Shown: positions 34,101 to 44,037 of the stretch, piece by piece | Layout: each line of letters begins with the position of its first letter | Position numbering within the stretch: the first letter of the stretch is position 1 | Source of the DNA: an uncultured Clostridia bacterium | GTDB taxonomy: Bacteria; Bacillota; Clostridia; TANB77; CAG-465 | DNA length: 64,000 nt | Assembly: GCA_934149365.1 (NCBI GenBank) | Contig: CAKPEI010000003.1 | Span: forward strand, 1-64,000 | Reading direction: 5' to 3' | The notes under the pieces: generated by a model | What the model was told of the DNA's origin: nothing | Databases searched by the model: none | Seen by the model: only the letters and a program-made list of their open reading frames with translations | Made by a program: the position numbers and the translations under genes

Positions 34101-34628
34101 TTATTTGTTTTCCATTAATAAATAACTATATAAAGAAGCGTGCCTAATTTCATCTGATATAATGTAGAAAAACATATTAGATAAATCTTTAGAAGGCATA
34201 TATGCCATTATTTCTCTGTATTTTTTTACTGCTTCTAATTCACCAAAGAAAGCTTGTTTAAGCCCATCTATATAGGTTATGTTATTACTAGAATTTTCTT
34301 TAGGTGTTGGAGAAGCAGGTAAGACTACACCAGTTAAGTCCATAAATATTTTTCTAAATATTTGCACATGTATTTTTTCATCATCACGAATACCTTCTAT
34401 TATATTTTTTTGATTTTCATTTGGAGCAAGTGTAATTAGTTTAGTATAAAAATTTGAATCATTGTTTTCATCTAGTATATATCCTTTTATATTTTCTACA
34501 GATTTATTAAGTAGATATTGAGAACTTTTATCCTGAAAAGTAAGGGGCCAAGGACTTTCCATAGCTCTAAAATCACTATAATCACTTTGTATATAATTCA
34601 TTTCCCTTAAATATGTATAATAATCCAT
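34101..34628 (-). CDS. Ferritin-like di-iron domain protein
   Basis: The 175-residue protein has the four-helix ferritin-like pattern with two metal motifs: Glu84-x-x-His87 (DDEKIHVQIF) and Glu160-x-x-His163 (SDEIRHASLY), plus Glu residues in GELEAVKKY (about 130-132). The acidic spacing supports a di-iron site. Members of this group in Clostridia are small oxidative-stress or coat-associated proteins; exact role is unknown. A GGAGGT ribosome site precedes ATG. It may be transcribed with the DUF421 gene (60 bases upstream). Confidence 0.78.
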   Translation of the reverse strand: MDYYTYLREMNYIQSDYSDFRAMESPWPLTFQDKSSQYLLNKSVENIKGYILDENNDSNFYTKLITLAPNENQKNIIEGIRDDEKIHVQIFRKIFMDLTGVVLPASPTPKENSSNNITYIDGLKQAFFGELEAVKKYREIMAYMPSKDLSNMFFYIISDEIRHASLYSYLLMENK

Positions 34629-34688
34629 ATTTGTTACCTCCTTGCATAATCATATAATATGCAGAGGAAGAGTTAAATGTTAAAATGG

Positions 34689-35363
34689 CTATTTAACATA
34701 AACACTTAGGTTATTATCTGTATCACATGTTGCTAAAAATATTTTTGATATGTCGTTTTCTTTTTGGCTTTTTAGATTTTTATGAAGCCAATTTATATCA
34801 TTTCCAGTTGCTTTTAAATTATCATATACAATCTGTCCGTCTATTATAACATTAAATACAGGCTTTTCTTGAACTGGTGAAAGCTCTAAATCTTCTGGAA
34901 CTACTGGCCTTTTGGCGCTAGTAGGAATAAAACTTACATTACCATTTGTTTCTAATATAGCGGTATCTAAATCGGCTAAATTAAAGTAACCGTTTATTCT
35001 GCATTGTGTTAGGAATTCATTTATATCAAGCTTTGATTTTTTGAAATTCTTTTCTATTAATTTTCCATTTTGATATAGCAAGTAACTTTTTCCATTTATA
35101 ATTTTTCTAGCTTTAATTGATTTGGAACATGCTAAGGACATAAGATACATTAATACTGTATAAACAAGCATGGCAACTAAAGGTTTCATAAAATCATCCT
35201 TTAATGAAGTAGCCATTTCTGCTGCAATAGAGCCTATTGTTATTCCATTAACATAATCAAACATACTAAGCTGTGACATTTGTCTATTACCTAATATTTT
35301 CATAAATACAAACAAAGATATTAATGATATAAAGGATGAAAGACATATTTTTAATAATTCCAT
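34689..35363 (-). CDS. DUF421/YetF-family membrane protein
   Basis: The 224-residue protein starts at ATG (complement of 35361-35363) with AGAGGTG upstream; the open frame extends 16 codons further without a better site. Two or three N-terminal membrane spans (about 5-24, 55-80) enclose the YetF hallmark MKILGNRQMSQLSMFDYVNGITIGSIAA. The soluble DUF421 domain follows, with KLIEKNFKKSKLDINEFLTQCR and FIPTSAKRPV. Function is poorly known; homologues occur in spore-formers. Confidence 0.88.
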   Translation of the reverse strand: MELLKICLSSFISLISLFVFMKILGNRQMSQLSMFDYVNGITIGSIAAEMATSLKDDFMKPLVAMLVYTVLMYLMSLACSKSIKARKIINGKSYLLYQNGKLIEKNFKKSKLDINEFLTQCRINGYFNLADLDTAILETNGNVSFIPTSAKRPVVPEDLELSPVQEKPVFNVIIDGQIVYDNLKATGNDINWLHKNLKSQKENDISKIFLATCDTDNNLSVYVK

Positions 35364-35454
35364 AATGCACCTCTTGTAGATATTTTGTACGTTAAAAGTA
35401 AAAAAATACACATTTTATGGTATAATGTATAAAAATAATAAAGGAGAAAAAATT

Positions 35455-36333
35455 ATGGATAAAAAATGCAATATGTGTCCATTTAAATGTAACGTTACAA
35501 GAGAGAATGGAAATTTAGGTGTTTGCAAAATAGGAAATAAAATTAAAGTATCAAAGGTAAGTACACATTTGTGGGAAGAACCGTGTATTAGTGGAACTAA
35601 AGGTTCAGGTGCAATATTTTTTACTGGTTGTAATCTAAGATGTTTGTTTTGCCAAAATTACAAAATAAGTAGAGAAGCATGTAAAGGAGAAGAAATATCA
35701 GAAGAAGATTTAGCAAATATATTTTTAGAAAAGCAAAAAGAGGGAGTACATAATATAAATTTGGTAAGTCCAACATCATATACAGAATACATTAAAAATT
35801 CAATAATAATAGCAAAGAAAAAAGGACTAAAAATACCTATTGTATATAATTCAAATGGCTATGAAAATGTAGAAACTCTAAAAACTTTGGAAGGACTTAT
35901 TGATGTATATTTACCAGACTTTAAGTATGCAGATGATACTATTGCAAAAGAATATTCTGGCGCTATAAATTATACAAAAAATGCAGTTTTAGCTATAAAA
36001 GAAATGTATAGACAAGTTGGTAATGCTAAGTTTAATAAAGATGGCATTATTGAAAAGGGAATAATAATTAGACACCTAGTGCTTCCTAATAATATAGAAA
36101 ATACTAAGAAAGTATTAGAAATAATCGCAAATGAAATAGATAAAGAGGTTTATGTAAGTTTAATGGGACAATATATTCCCAAAGATAATGCTGTAAAATG
36201 TGAAAAATTAAATAGAAAAGTAGCGAAAGAAGAATATGATGAGGCTATAGAATATTTCTTTGAAGTTGGTTTAAAAAATGGATTTACTCAAGAGCTTAGT
36301 TCGGCTTCTGATGAATATATTCCTGATTTTTAG
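35455..36333 (+). CDS. PflA/PflX-like radical SAM protein (COG1313 type)
   Basis: The 292-residue protein has an N-terminal cysteine cluster (C5, C8, C12, C24 in CNMCPFKC...GVC), then the radical SAM motif C59-x3-C63-x2-C66 (GCNLRCLFCQN) binding 4Fe-4S and SAM. Later segments (VYNSNGYENVETL, DVYLPDFKYAD, GIIIRHLVLPNNIENT, SLMGQYIP) match the activase-like COG1313 family. Its target is unknown. It is a different family from SPASM maturases, so it is not a clear partner for the SCIFF peptide. ATG 35455 with AAGGAGAAA upstream. Confidence 0.85.
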   Translation: MDKKCNMCPFKCNVTRENGNLGVCKIGNKIKVSKVSTHLWEEPCISGTKGSGAIFFTGCNLRCLFCQNYKISREACKGEEISEEDLANIFLEKQKEGVHNINLVSPTSYTEYIKNSIIIAKKKGLKIPIVYNSNGYENVETLKTLEGLIDVYLPDFKYADDTIAKEYSGAINYTKNAVLAIKEMYRQVGNAKFNKDGIIEKGIIIRHLVLPNNIENTKKVLEIIANEIDKEVYVSLMGQYIPKDNAVKCEKLNRKVAKEEYDEAIEYFFEVGLKNGFTQELSSASDEYIPDF

Positions 36334-36372
36334 TAGCTAAATATTACAAAAATATTACATTTAAAGAATTTG

Positions 36373-36401
36373 TTGACATGTTTAAAAATATGTAGTATAA
36401 A
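36373..36401 (+). promoter_or_regulatory. Promoter of 32-aa microprotein gene
   Basis: TTGACA (36373-36378) and TATAAA (36396-36401), spacer 17. Confidence 0.7.
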
Positions 36402-36442
36402 ATTAGTATACGAAACAAATGAAAATTATAGGGGGAAAAGCT

Positions 36443-36541
36443 ATGGAAAAGAAAAAAGGTACAGTTGTAGGTCTTACAATTATGATGGCACTTCTTGCTA
36501 TTGCAGCTTGCGTAGTATACTTAGTGTTTTCATTATTTTAG
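36443..36541 (+). CDS. Single-span membrane microprotein, 32 aa
   Basis: A small ORF reads MEKKKGTVVGLTIMMALLAI and continues as a hydrophobic helix ending VFSLF. The basic N-terminus and one span predict an N-in membrane peptide. It has a consensus promoter, an AGGGGGA ribosome site and a downstream terminator, so it is very likely a real gene. No function recognised; small regulators of membrane enzymes look like this. Confidence 0.65.
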   Translation: MEKKKGTVVGLTIMMALLAIAACVVYLVFSLF

Positions 36542-36572
36542 TATAATATGAATTAATATATTTTGTTATAAA

Positions 36573-36616
36573 ATAGCTATGCAGATTAAATACATTTTGC
36601 ATAGTTATCTTTTTAT
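36573..36616 (+). terminator. Terminator after microprotein
   Basis: ATAGCTATGCA pairs with TGCATAGTTAT, then CTTTTTATATATTTTTT. Confidence 0.75.
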
Positions 36617-36706
36617 ATATTTTTTAGAATTTAAGTTCAAACATAAAAAGAAGGAAAGAATACACAAAATTTTAGCACTAAAACCTTAAAAGCTTTACTT
36701 GTTTTC

Positions 36707-36735
36707 TTGCATTTTAGGCATATATATTATATAAT
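36707..36735 (+). promoter_or_regulatory. Promoter of ppa-pheST operon
   Basis: TTGCAT (36707-36712) and TATAAT (36730-36735), spacer 17. The leader to 36801 can fold (AATTATAT with ATATAATT; ATGG with CCAT), but I see no T-box signature. Confidence 0.6.
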
Positions 36736-36801
36736 TTTTAAGTGGAATTATATGGTATGTATGCCATTTAGTTTATATAATTACGGAAAGAAGGAATAAT
36801 G

Positions 36802-37335
36802 ATGTTTAATGCATGGCACGATTTTGATAGTAAAAGAATAAAGAAGGAAAAGTTTTGGGCCTTTATAGAGATACCAAAAGGCAGTAAAAATAAATATGAA
36901 TTAGATAAAGAAACAGGGTTAGTTAAGTTAGATAGAGTACTTAGTACATCAGTTCAGTATCCTGCAAACTATGGTTTTATACCAAAGACTTATGCAAACG
37001 ATCACGACCCACTTGATGTACTTGTTTTATGTCAGGAGGCTATACCTCAAAGTGTTATATTAGAGGTAAGACCTATCGGCGTAATGCTTATGGAAGATGG
37101 TGGAGAACTTGATGAAAAAATAATTGCAGTACCACTAAAAGATATGGTATATTCTTCATTTAAAAAATTAGAAGATTTACCAGACCATATAACTACTGAG
37201 ATGGAACATTTCTTTAATGTATATAAAGCATTTGAAGAGAAAAAAGTTGAAATTAGAGGCTTTAGAGGAAAAGAAGAAGCTATGGCTATTATTGAAAAAA
37301 GTATAAAGAGATATAAAGAGGAATTTGGAAAGTAG
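36802..37335 (+). CDS. ppa: Inorganic pyrophosphatase (family I)
   Basis: Ppa hydrolyses pyrophosphate and so drives biosynthetic reactions, including tRNA charging by its operon neighbours. The protein is about 177 residues. It has the family I signature DHDPLDVLVL with the metal-binding aspartates, IEIPKGSKNKYELDKETG near the N-terminus, YPANYGFIPKT, and a conserved Lys/Tyr end. Start is ATG 36802, or the adjacent ATG at 36799. It lies 8 bases before pheS. Confidence 0.94.
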   Translation: MFNAWHDFDSKRIKKEKFWAFIEIPKGSKNKYELDKETGLVKLDRVLSTSVQYPANYGFIPKTYANDHDPLDVLVLCQEAIPQSVILEVRPIGVMLMEDGGELDEKIIAVPLKDMVYSSFKKLEDLPDHITTEMEHFFNVYKAFEEKKVEIRGFRGKEEAMAIIEKSIKRYKEEFGK

Positions 37336-37343
37336 GAATTAAA

Positions 37344-38357
37344 ATGAAAGATAAATTAGAAGCATTAAAAGAAAAAGTAAAAAATGATATCAATAGTTCT
37401 TTAAATGAACAAGATTTATTAAAATTAAAGTCAACATATCTTGGTAAAGATAGTGAAGTTATGCAAATAATGAAAGGAATGAAAGATTTATCTATTGAAA
37501 AGAAAAAAGAAATAGGTAAGCTTGCAAATGAAACTAAGGCGTATATAGAAAATAGAATAAAAGAAAGATTAAATGAATTAGTCTCAAAAAAGGAAAATAA
37601 ACGTACTTTTGATAATACATTACCAGTAGATGAAAATATCGGTTCGCTTAGCCCTATTACAATAGTTGCAAATGAAGTTGCAGACGTTTTAAAGAAAATG
37701 GGATTCATGATTGTTTCAGGGCCAGAAATGGAAAAAGAATATTATAACTTCGAGGCACTAAATATACCTAAAAATCATCCTGCAAGAGATATGCAAGATA
37801 CATATTGGACAAACTTAGGAGATGTTTTAAGAACACATACTTCTCCTGTTCAGGCAAGATCTATGGAACTTTATGGAGCACCTATACGTATGGCTGCACC
37901 AGGAAGATGCTTTAGAAATGAAGATTTAGATGCATGTCATGAAAATACATTTTTCCAATTAGAAGGTATGGTAATAGACAAGGAAGTATCAATAAGCAAC
38001 CTAATATATGTTATGAAAAACATATTAAAAGAAATATATAAACAAGATGTAGAAGTAAGATTAAGACCAGGTTTCTTCCCATTTGTCGAACCAGGTTTTG
38101 AACTAGATATTAAATGTTTAATCTGCGGTGGAGAAGGTTGTCCAACTTGTAAAAATAGTGGCTGGCTTGAACTTTGTCCTTGTGGAATGATACATCCAGA
38201 AGTTTTAAAAATGGGTGGAATAGACCCTGAAGTATATAGTGGCTTTGCTTTTGGTATTGGCCTTACAAGAATGGCTATGATGAAATATAAAATAAATGAT
38301 ATAAGAGTTTTAAATTCTGGTGATATAAGGCATTTAAAACAATTTGGAATAGAATAG
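37344..38357 (+). CDS. pheS: Phenylalanyl-tRNA synthetase alpha subunit
   Basis: PheS holds the catalytic site that charges tRNA-Phe. The 337-residue protein has the N-terminal coiled coil (about 1-90), the class II motif 2 region (RTHTSPVQARSM...RMAAPGRCFRNEDLDACHE), FFQLEGMVID, the acidic FVEPGFELDI, and motif 3 GFAFGIGLTRMAMMKY. A CICGGEGCPTC insertion replaces the more usual linker. Complete, 14 bases before pheT. Confidence 0.96.
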   Translation: MKDKLEALKEKVKNDINSSLNEQDLLKLKSTYLGKDSEVMQIMKGMKDLSIEKKKEIGKLANETKAYIENRIKERLNELVSKKENKRTFDNTLPVDENIGSLSPITIVANEVADVLKKMGFMIVSGPEMEKEYYNFEALNIPKNHPARDMQDTYWTNLGDVLRTHTSPVQARSMELYGAPIRMAAPGRCFRNEDLDACHENTFFQLEGMVIDKEVSISNLIYVMKNILKEIYKQDVEVRLRPGFFPFVEPGFELDIKCLICGGEGCPTCKNSGWLELCPCGMIHPEVLKMGGIDPEVYSGFAFGIGLTRMAMMKYKINDIRVLNSGDIRHLKQFGIE

Positions 38358-38371
38358 GTAGGTGGAATAGT

Positions 38372-40714
38372 ATGTATATATCAAGTAATTGTTTAAAAAA
38401 GTATATTAAAGATTCAGATAGTATAGATTTTAACAAGGTGTGGAATGATTTTACTATTCACTCTGCTGAAATAGATTCTATAGAAGAAAAAGGTAAAGAT
38501 ATAAATAATGTAGTAGTTGCTAAAATTGTAAGTCTTTCTAAACATCCTACAAATGAAAAATACAATGTGGCGAAATTAGATGTTGGCTTTTCTGAAATAA
38601 CGGTTGTAAGTAGTGCAACTAATTTGTATGAGGGAATGTATGTACCTTGTGCTTTAGAAGGTGGTTCTTTAAAAGGACTGGAAAAAGTTACAAAAGTAGA
38701 ATTAGGTGGCGTACTTAGTGAAGGTGTTTTAGCAAGTGAGAAAGAACTTGGAATAAGTGATAGTCACTTAGGCGTAATGGACTTAAGTAAAGAATACAAA
38801 GTAGGTGAAAATATTAAAGAATATATACCTATTGATGATATTATAATTGAAATTGATAATAAATCACTTACAAATAGACCAGATATGTGGGGACATTACG
38901 GAATTGCAAGAGAAGTTGCAGCAATAACAGGAAAAGAACTAATGCCTCTTGATATTTTTGACGATATAACTAATACTACACCTCTTAATATAAAAGTGGA
39001 AGATAAAGAAAATTGTAACAGATATTCTGGACTTAAAATATCTAATATAACTAAAAAAGAAGCAACTTTAGATATGAAAGTTATGTTATATTATTGTGGT
39101 ATGAGAAGTATCTCATTACTAGTTGATTTAACAAACTATTTAATGTTAGAACTTGCTCAACCAATGCATGCTTTTGATAGTTCTAAAATAGATAATATAA
39201 TTGTAAAAAATGTAGGAAAAGAAAAAATTAAATTTACTACATTAGATGGAATAGAAAGAGATATTCCAGAAAATACACTTATGATATGTAATGAAAAACA
39301 GCCAGTTGCAATAGCAGGAATTATGGGTGGCTTGAATTCTGAAATTGATGATGATACTACATCTTTAATACTAGAGTCTGCTAACTTTGACGCTGCATGC
39401 GTAAGAAAAAGTGCTGTAGCTTTAGGTCTAAGAACAGAGGCTAGTGCAAGATATGAAAAAAGTTTGGACCCTAACATGACAGTACTAGCAATAAAGAGAT
39501 TTGTTAAACTTTTAACTGATGTAGATAAAGAAATATCTATTGACTCTAGAATAGAAGATATATATGTAAATGAAGTAAAAGAAAGTGTAGTTAATCTAAA
39601 AAAAGATTATTTAAGAAAATATATGGGCTTTGTTTTAGATGATGAAGTAGTAACAAAAATACTTAAATCACTTCATTTTAAAGTAGAAGTAAAGGAAGAT
39701 TGCTATGTTGTTACAGCTCCAACTTATCGTTCTACAAAGGATATAAAATATTCTGCTGATATTATAGAAGAAATAGCTAGAATATATGGATATAACAACC
39801 TTGAAGAAATACCATTAAAACTAGATTTAACAGCTCAAAATGGTGATAATAAATATGATTTAGAATATGATATTAAAAAGACAGTTGCCTTAAATACTGG
39901 TTTTAGTGAAATTCATACATATTTATGGTATCAAACTGATATGCTAAACAAATTTGGTATAAATAAAGATGAAAATATTAAATTGGTAAATAAAAAAGAT
40001 AATAGCATTATACGTGATGATGTATCTTTATCATTATTTGAACAATGCATTAAAAATTCTAAATACTATTCAGAATATGGAATTTTTGAGATTGGAAGTG
40101 CTATTACAAAAGAAAAAGAAGAAAGAATACTTAGTATATTATCAGTTTGTCTTAAGAATGATTTAAAAGATAAGTACATGCAGTTAAAGAAATTAGCTAA
40201 TATACTAATTAGAAGCAGAAAAAATGTTGATGTTAAATTTAAAAAAGAAAATATTGACAGAAAGTACTTAAATAATGAATATTCTTTGGTTATAAAAGCA
40301 GGAGGAGAAAAAGTAGGATATATTTCTGTATTTGATAGAACGTTTGCAAAAGAATGTGGTAAAAAAACTGAAATAGTTAATGTAGAAATAAATACTGAAA
40401 AACTACTTAAACTTGCAAAACATGAAATTGAGTATGTAGAACCTTCAAAATATCCAACAACAACAATTGACTACACAGTTATTATGGAAAAAGACGATTT
40501 ATATGATAATTTGGAAAATGTACTTAAAAAATATTCTAATAAGTATTTAATATCATATAATCTTCATGATTTATATATTGATGACAAGAAAAAGGTTACT
40601 GTAAGATTTGTTATAGGTGCAATGGATAAAACTCTTACTCATGAAGAAATACAAAAAGTATCAGAAGAAATACTAAGTAATTTAGAGAAAAATAATTATA
40701 ACATAGTAAAATAA
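38372..40714 (+). CDS. pheT: Phenylalanyl-tRNA synthetase beta subunit
   Basis: PheT forms the alpha2beta2 enzyme with PheS and carries editing and tRNA-binding domains. The 780-residue protein has an N-terminal OB/tRNA-binding domain, the B3/B4 editing region (ANFDAACVRKSAVALGLRTEASARYEKSLDP), the class II-like domain, and a C-terminal anticodon-binding fold (YPTTTIDYTVIMEKDDLYDNL...VTVRF). Length is normal. Confidence 0.95.
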   Translation: MYISSNCLKKYIKDSDSIDFNKVWNDFTIHSAEIDSIEEKGKDINNVVVAKIVSLSKHPTNEKYNVAKLDVGFSEITVVSSATNLYEGMYVPCALEGGSLKGLEKVTKVELGGVLSEGVLASEKELGISDSHLGVMDLSKEYKVGENIKEYIPIDDIIIEIDNKSLTNRPDMWGHYGIAREVAAITGKELMPLDIFDDITNTTPLNIKVEDKENCNRYSGLKISNITKKEATLDMKVMLYYCGMRSISLLVDLTNYLMLELAQPMHAFDSSKIDNIIVKNVGKEKIKFTTLDGIERDIPENTLMICNEKQPVAIAGIMGGLNSEIDDDTTSLILESANFDAACVRKSAVALGLRTEASARYEKSLDPNMTVLAIKRFVKLLTDVDKEISIDSRIEDIYVNEVKESVVNLKKDYLRKYMGFVLDDEVVTKILKSLHFKVEVKEDCYVVTAPTYRSTKDIKYSADIIEEIARIYGYNNLEEIPLKLDLTAQNGDNKYDLEYDIKKTVALNTGFSEIHTYLWYQTDMLNKFGINKDENIKLVNKKDNSIIRDDVSLSLFEQCIKNSKYYSEYGIFEIGSAITKEKEERILSILSVCLKNDLKDKYMQLKKLANILIRSRKNVDVKFKKENIDRKYLNNEYSLVIKAGGEKVGYISVFDRTFAKECGKKTEIVNVEINTEKLLKLAKHEIEYVEPSKYPTTTIDYTVIMEKDDLYDNLENVLKKYSNKYLISYNLHDLYIDDKKKVTVRFVIGAMDKTLTHEEIQKVSEEILSNLEKNNYNIVK

Positions 40715-40723
40715 GGAGGAAGA

Positions 40724-43315
40724 ATGAAAGAGCAAGTAAAAATAAACGAAAAAGAAAATTATATTGCTCATAGTTTAACAGGCATATTAGATATAATAAT
40801 ATGCCTGCTCCTTTTTATATCTTCTATATACAAGGGAGCTTTCTATAAGTCAGATTTTTTGTTTCCTAATGCTGTAATTTCTCTTGTTGGAGTTATATAT
40901 TTGGTGTATAAAATAATAAAGGAAATAGGAAGTAAAAAAGATGTAAAAGCTAAATCTAAATTAAAAATATTGTTAGATACATGTATGCTTTTTTTACCTA
41001 TATGTTATGCATTACCAATTGTATTTAAGACATATGTAAGTCTTCCAGATAGTATCTATGAAATGCTTAGATACGTTGATATGACAGTTATATATTTTAT
41101 CGTTCGTGATACTAAAAATGAAAAACTATATTTAAATGCTTTAGTGGGGATAGCTTTTATGCAGATGATACTTGGAATAGACCAACTTACATTTAGAAAT
41201 TTTGAAACATTTTTAAATGACATATCTACAGGGTATTTAAATGATGTAGATAGATTATCTGCCACTATACAGTATGCTAACGTTACCGGTATAGTTATAA
41301 CTTTGGGAACTATAATATGTTTTAACAAAATAACTCAAATATTAAAAAAGGAAGGAAAGACGAAATATATTGAACTTATACCACTTGTATTTGTCACATT
41401 ATTAGGCTTTTTTGCAGTTACACTTACTAAATCTAGAGTAGTAGCAGTAGTAACGTTAGGCTTAATGGTTATAGAAAGCATAATCTGTTTTGCTTTAATT
41501 AGTAAAAAAATAGGGATATATAAACTGCTACTTACAGTATATTCAGGAGTTGTATCTGGAGTTTTGGAAAAGACAATACTTCAAAAAGAATATACTTTAA
41601 TATATGTGTATTTAGCTATATTTGCAGTAATATTTGTGATAGCATATGAAGTAGTATGTAAATTTATTAAATACATACAAGAAAAAATAAAGGAATGTAA
41701 AAGACTTACTAAACTAAATAAATGGTACTATAAAGTATTAATAATTGTAATATTTGTATGTGTTTTAGGTGTAGCTATATTTATTCCAAAGAATATGAAG
41801 TTGTCTTCATTAAATGGAGAATATGTAAAAGTTACAAGAAGTTTGTATGATTTTAAAAAAGGCAAAAATGACATAGAATTTAATGTAAAAACTTTAGAAG
41901 AAGACACTAGGTATACTGTTGAAATAAGAGAAGTAGGATTAACTTATGGTGACTATAACGTAGCAACATATAACTATTATGATAATACAAGTGGTAATTT
42001 TAAAGATGAAATAAACATACATGAAGATATAAGGAAAGTAATTGTAAACATTTCTGTTCAGAAAGGCTCAATAGAAATTAATAAATTTAAGCTGAATAAT
42101 AAGAATGTTACACTTTCATATAAATTCATACCAGATAGTATTATGTTTAAAATTAAAGATACTTTCTCTGGAGTTTATGGAGATACTTTAAGACTTGCTT
42201 ATGTTAAAGATACACTTAAATTATTTAAGAATAACCCTGTTATAGGAATAGGGGGGGAAGGTTTTAAACACACATATGCTAGCGTTCAAGATACGAGCTA
42301 TGTATCTAGTGAAGCACATTCTGCTATACTTCAAGCTTTAGTAGAGGTTGGGGCGTTAGGAACTTGTGTACTTTTAGGAATAATATTTACGTGCACTATA
42401 ATATCTTTTAAAATATTACTTAGAATGAAAAAAATAGATGAAAAAGATTTAACATATGGTACATTACTTGTGCTTTTGTATTTAGCACTTCTTTCATCTG
42501 TTATATTTGACCTTGCATTTTCATATGCGTTTATGATTTACGTGTTTGCTGTAATTTGTGCTTTGTTAATTAATTTCTATATGAAAGTTATAAAAAAATA
42601 TGAAGTAAGTGAACCTAAAAAATGTATAATAGATTGGTCATATGTGAGATTGGTTGCATTGTCACTATCTGTTGTAGTATTTTCCTTAGCAACATATTTT
42701 TCATTTAACGCATACAGAGCAAGTTTGATAAAACTTCCAAACAAAGAAAAGAATGAAGAACTTACTGTAACAGATGTGGCTGCAAATATTGCATATCTGG
42801 AACTTAAAAATAAACAAGATAGATTTGACATAGATTATATGAGTGATTTAAATAAAGAATATACGAAATACAAAGGTATACTAACTAAAGCTTATGTAAG
42901 TGCTGCAAATGATAAAAAGCTTAAAGAGGAAATAAATGAGGAAATTAAGAATACTTTAATTAGAATTAAGGAAAATACAGATAAAATGCTAGAATATGAA
43001 TATTATAACAAATATGTATTAAATGAAGTAGCAGATGTATATATATATAATTTTGTTAAATTTGCAGACATATATAAAGAACAATTTTCAAGTGAGGAAG
43101 TAGCATATAGTTTTTACCTTAATTATGCTATAAAACTTATGGATAGAATAATTGAACTTAACCCACATTCTGAAAAGGCAAATGATATGTATATTGATAT
43201 GTGTAAAAGCTACATAGAAGAACTTGAAAAAGATGATAAGTATCTAAGTAGTAAAGCTATTAAGAAAACTTTGGAAAGTTTAAAAAGCAAATTGCAAGAA
43301 AGAGAAACAGTGTAG
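40724..43315 (+). CDS. O-antigen-ligase-like membrane protein
   Basis: The 863-residue protein has about a dozen hydrophobic spans through roughly residue 660. The Wzy/WaaL-type segment NPVIGIGGEGFKHTYASVQD...EAHSAILQALVEVGALGTCVLLG is in the second half, preceded by an extracytoplasmic beta-rich loop (about 355-470). A long helical C-terminal domain (about 670-863) follows. Such proteins polymerise or ligate surface glycans. It is in the ppa-pheST transcript (9 bases after pheT), an unexpected partner. Glycan substrate unknown. Confidence 0.78.
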   Translation: MKEQVKINEKENYIAHSLTGILDIIICLLLFISSIYKGAFYKSDFLFPNAVISLVGVIYLVYKIIKEIGSKKDVKAKSKLKILLDTCMLFLPICYALPIVFKTYVSLPDSIYEMLRYVDMTVIYFIVRDTKNEKLYLNALVGIAFMQMILGIDQLTFRNFETFLNDISTGYLNDVDRLSATIQYANVTGIVITLGTIICFNKITQILKKEGKTKYIELIPLVFVTLLGFFAVTLTKSRVVAVVTLGLMVIESIICFALISKKIGIYKLLLTVYSGVVSGVLEKTILQKEYTLIYVYLAIFAVIFVIAYEVVCKFIKYIQEKIKECKRLTKLNKWYYKVLIIVIFVCVLGVAIFIPKNMKLSSLNGEYVKVTRSLYDFKKGKNDIEFNVKTLEEDTRYTVEIREVGLTYGDYNVATYNYYDNTSGNFKDEINIHEDIRKVIVNISVQKGSIEINKFKLNNKNVTLSYKFIPDSIMFKIKDTFSGVYGDTLRLAYVKDTLKLFKNNPVIGIGGEGFKHTYASVQDTSYVSSEAHSAILQALVEVGALGTCVLLGIIFTCTIISFKILLRMKKIDEKDLTYGTLLVLLYLALLSSVIFDLAFSYAFMIYVFAVICALLINFYMKVIKKYEVSEPKKCIIDWSYVRLVALSLSVVVFSLATYFSFNAYRASLIKLPNKEKNEELTVTDVAANIAYLELKNKQDRFDIDYMSDLNKEYTKYKGILTKAYVSAANDKKLKEEINEEIKNTLIRIKENTDKMLEYEYYNKYVLNEVADVYIYNFVKFADIYKEQFSSEEVAYSFYLNYAIKLMDRIIELNPHSEKANDMYIDMCKSYIEELEKDDKYLSSKAIKKTLESLKSKLQERETV

Positions 43316-43338
43316 AAATGTGTCTACACTGTTTTCCT
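43306..43338. terminator. Bidirectional terminator at 3' end of ligase-like gene
   Basis: AACAGTGTAGA (43306-43316) and TCTACACTGTT (43323-43333) overlap the stop codon; T-rich sequence follows on the plus strand. Confidence 0.82.
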
Positions 43339-43347
43339 TTTAAATAA

Positions 43348-43830
43348 TTATTCCCAAATTATAACACTAAGCGATACATCTGCTGTATCAGTGGTATTTC
43401 CATTGGCTTTATAATAAAAGCGATATGTTTTTCCTGATTGAATGTTAAAACCACTAAATAGGTTGTAAATGGTATTATTACATGTTAAAGTTTTTGTACC
43501 TCCACTTACTGTATAATACTGATTAAGAGCTCCTTTAACTTTCAATTTAATTGTTACAGTATTAGCTCCACCTGCTGCTCTTCCAGACACAGTAAGTTTA
43601 TTGTATTGAGCGGTAAAAGCACTTCCAGGAAGTTCTTCAGAATAAGTAGTTACTTTTTGAACAAAAGATTGATTTGCGGCCTTAGCTATATTATCTTGCA
43701 TCGAAAAGTTTTCAGGTACAGTGAACTCAATGTAGTCTTCAGTTTCTTCTGATGCATAAGTGTTTACAAAACCAAATGATGTACATAAGCATAAGATGGT
43801 TATTAAAAGTATAGATGTCAGTTTTTTCAT
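43348..43830 (-). CDS. Small secreted protein, 160 aa
   Basis: A signal peptide (about residues 1-27, ending NTYASEE) leads a 130-residue beta-rich domain. The domain has two Gly/Ala turns (SGRAAGGANTVTIKLKVKG) and ends SLSVIIWE. I do not recognise the family. A GGAGAA site precedes ATG. It is convergent with the ligase-like gene. A surface or extracellular role is inferred from the signal peptide only. Confidence 0.65.
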   Translation of the reverse strand: MKKLTSILLITILCLCTSFGFVNTYASEETEDYIEFTVPENFSMQDNIAKAANQSFVQKVTTYSEELPGSAFTAQYNKLTVSGRAAGGANTVTIKLKVKGALNQYYTVSGGTKTLTCNNTIYNLFSGFNIQSGKTYRFYYKANGNTTDTADVSLSVIIWE

Positions 43831-44037
43831 TTTTTCGAAGTTCTCCTTTTAGATAAATTTATTATAGTAAGTGTAAACTATTTTATAATTAGGGGCCCCG
43901 TATATAAACCATAAAATTTTCCTCCATAATAATTATTAAATGATTATTTGATATGAAATACTTTGTTATTATAAATAAAAAAATATATATTCACAACCCT
44001 TTTGACGTTTTTCGACATAACTAGACAAAGCGAAATG

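Noticed and set aside
35455..36333. SCIFF maturase candidate
   Set aside because: The radical SAM protein lacks a C-terminal SPASM cysteine cluster, has the COG1313 N-terminal cysteines instead, and is 30 kb away.
36736..36801. T-box riboswitch before ppa-pheST
   Set aside because: No antiterminator core or specifier loop could be recognised; the leader is too short.
43892..43899. GGGGCCCC palindrome in AT-rich intergenic DNA
   Set aside because: Striking by composition but only 8 bp, no partner site found and no positional link to a promoter.
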